Positions 62,703 to 64,000 of a DNA stretch of 64,000 nt are shown here, piece by piece. The DNA lies in the NCBI GenBank assembly GCA_028752905.1, contig JAQNBH010000214.1, positions 97,211-161,210 on the forward strand, given 5' to 3'. The translations under genes were made by a program, and so were the position numbers. The notes under the pieces are model-generated. The model saw only the letters and a program-made list of their open reading frames with translations. It had not been told where the DNA came from and made no database searches. The stretch comes from Cladorhizidae sp. MBARI D1340-BT2. Taxonomy: Eukaryota; Porifera; Demospongiae; Poecilosclerida; Cladorhizidae. Numbering within the stretch: the stretch's first letter is position 1; every line of letters starts with the position of its first letter.

Positions 62703-64000
62703 AAATAGATTAGTATAAACAAGTAAAGAATGGATAGTTAGGATGTTATAATGGGGCGTTATATACGAAATCTTTGAGGAAAAAACTCAGGGTCCCCGAA
62801 AATAAGGGTTTTAGGGACTGAAGCATCTAAGTACTAAAGGTAAAAATCAAGCGAAATTCTGTGAGTAGCGGCGAGCGAAAGTAGAAGGGTGTCATTTGAG
62901 AGTATCAAAGAGGGTAACAGGCCCGTGAGAATGGCAATGATTATATTCAGAGCATATAAATATATATGTTTAAAGAGTAGAATTATTTGAAGATAGGTAT
63001 TCCATATATCTAAATTTCAAAATTATAACATACCGAGAGTGCATAAGTACTGTGAGGGAAAACATAAGATCCATCTAACCCCAGTTTAGGATCTTGAAAT
63101 TAGTTACTTACAAGCAGACAATATTTGTCGTACCTTTTGAATAATGGGTTCGTGAGATAAGGATTTGGCAAATTTCAATTAGTAAATATAGATGTAGTGA
63201 AAACAAGTTTTAATAATTAAGCATTAGTCAAATAGAGCCCGAAACCAAGTGATCTAGCCATGGGCAGTTTGAAGCCCTTTAATAGAGGGGAGGGAGGAAC
63301 GAACCGGTAATTGTGGCAAAAATTTCGGAGGACCTGTGGTTAGGGGTAAAAAGCCAATCGAACTTGGAAATAGCTGGTTTTCTGCGAAAATTATTTTAGT
63401 AGTGCGTCATTAGTTTTAATTTTTACAGGGTAAAGCACTGAATATAAATATCTATAAGGTATTTTTAATCAAACTATGAAAGTGTCAAAATAAAAATGAT
63501 AGACAGACAATGGGCGAGAAGGTTCATTGTTTAAAAGGGAACCCCCTAGACCAGAAGTTAAGGTTATTAAAACATAATTAAGTGTGAAAGGAGGTTATTA
63601 AGTGTGATAATAAGTAAGTAGGCCTAGAGTCAGCCATCTTTGGGAGAGGGCGTAGCAGCTCACTTAACGAATTAATAGGTTCTAAAAATCTGGGTGGTTT
63701 AAGTTAATAAAGGGACCAAAACTCTGGATACTGTATTATGGTAGTAGAACGTTCTGTAAGTGATTATTACGAAAGTATGTCTGAAGTGATAATGCGAACA
63801 TGAGTAAAAAATAATGTGAGAATCATTATTCATGGCCCAAGGTTACCAATTAATGATTTTTGATATTGGGTTATGCAGTCCTTAAGAAATGAAATGTTAT
63901 AGGATAATGGGTAAAAATAATAAATGAAAAAATTATTTTAATGGAGGCTGTACTAAAACTAACACAAGTGGGCATTAAGTGATGGTAGAATTTATCTCAA
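62703..64000 (+). rRNA. rnl: Large subunit ribosomal RNA, copy 2, cut by window end
   Basis: First 1.3 kb of rnl, same as 27873-29170. The sequence continues beyond the window. Confidence 0.92.

Overview
This window is mitochondrial DNA of a sponge, most likely a demosponge. All genes lie on the + strand. TGA is read as tryptophan inside nearly every protein gene, and a matching trnW(UCA) is present. AGA and AGG fall at conserved arginines (for example the ERK motif of nad1), which rules out the invertebrate code. A mitochondrial atp9 sits beside the usual animal set. Thirteen standard protein genes are present: atp6, atp8, atp9, cob, cox1-3, nad1-6 without nad4L. Both rRNAs, 14 different tRNAs (Q, N, E, T, W, S-UGA, K, P, G, M, C, L-UAG, Y, D) and one unrecognised 213-codon ORF complete the inventory.

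The layout is not one genome but a concatemer of rearranged copies. nad4 and nad2 occur 5 times, the nad5 start 7 times, atp6 and atp9 5 times, trnT 6 times, cox2 and nad3 4 times and cox3 4 times. cox1 is complete twice and present as a 3' part twice. cob is complete once, as a 5' part three times and as a 3' part once. By co-ordinate offsets, translations and spot comparison the copies look identical. Every change of order happens inside a short exact repeat: 28 bp (atp6 end / nad5 end), 54 bp (nad2-nad5 junction / trnN-trnE spacer), 68 bp (cob / atp8-nad4 spacer), 157 bp (trnT with the start of cox1 or cox2), 219 bp (nad5 / nad6-cox3 spacer) and 235 bp (cox1 / cox3-trnK spacer).

Region by region. 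1-2.4 kb: trnQ-atp6-atp9-trnN-trnE-nad6 and a nad5 tail. 2.4-4.1 kb: trnT-cox2-nad3-trnW-truncated cob. 4.2-13.4 kb: nad4-nad2-nad5 twice, the second preceded by the only intact trnS(UGA). 13.4-14.8 kb: cox3-trnK-atp8. 14.9-24.3 kb: nad4-nad2-nad5-trnT-cox1-trnQ-atp6-atp9-trnN-nad5. 24.3-26.5 kb: cox3-trnK-atp8-cob 3' half. 26.5-34.1 kb: trnP-rns-trnG-rnl-trnM-trnC-nad1-trnL-trnY-trnD-orf213-atp9-trnN-trnE-nad6. 34.1-60 kb: further permutations of the same blocks. 60.2-64 kb: the only complete cob, then trnP-rns-trnG and part of rnl.

The observed joins can be closed into one circle of about 18.85 kb in which each gene appears once and only trnT twice: rns-trnG-rnl-trnM-trnC-nad1-trnL-trnY-trnD-orf213-atp9-trnN-trnE-nad6-cox3-trnK-atp8-nad4-nad2-nad5-trnT-cox1-trnQ-atp6-trnT-cox2-nad3-trnW-cob-trnP. 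In that map most spacers are patchworks of exact 13-235 bp copies of coding sequence from elsewhere in the same genome, several joined at microhomologies and several supplying a gene's stop codon out of frame. Either this mtDNA builds its spacers by template switching and recombines actively across the resulting repeats (plant-like behaviour, new for an animal as far as I know), or the assembly was mis-joined at short overlaps. The sequence alone cannot decide. The genes encode core subunits of respiratory complexes I, III and IV and the ATP synthase Fo sector, plus their translation RNAs.
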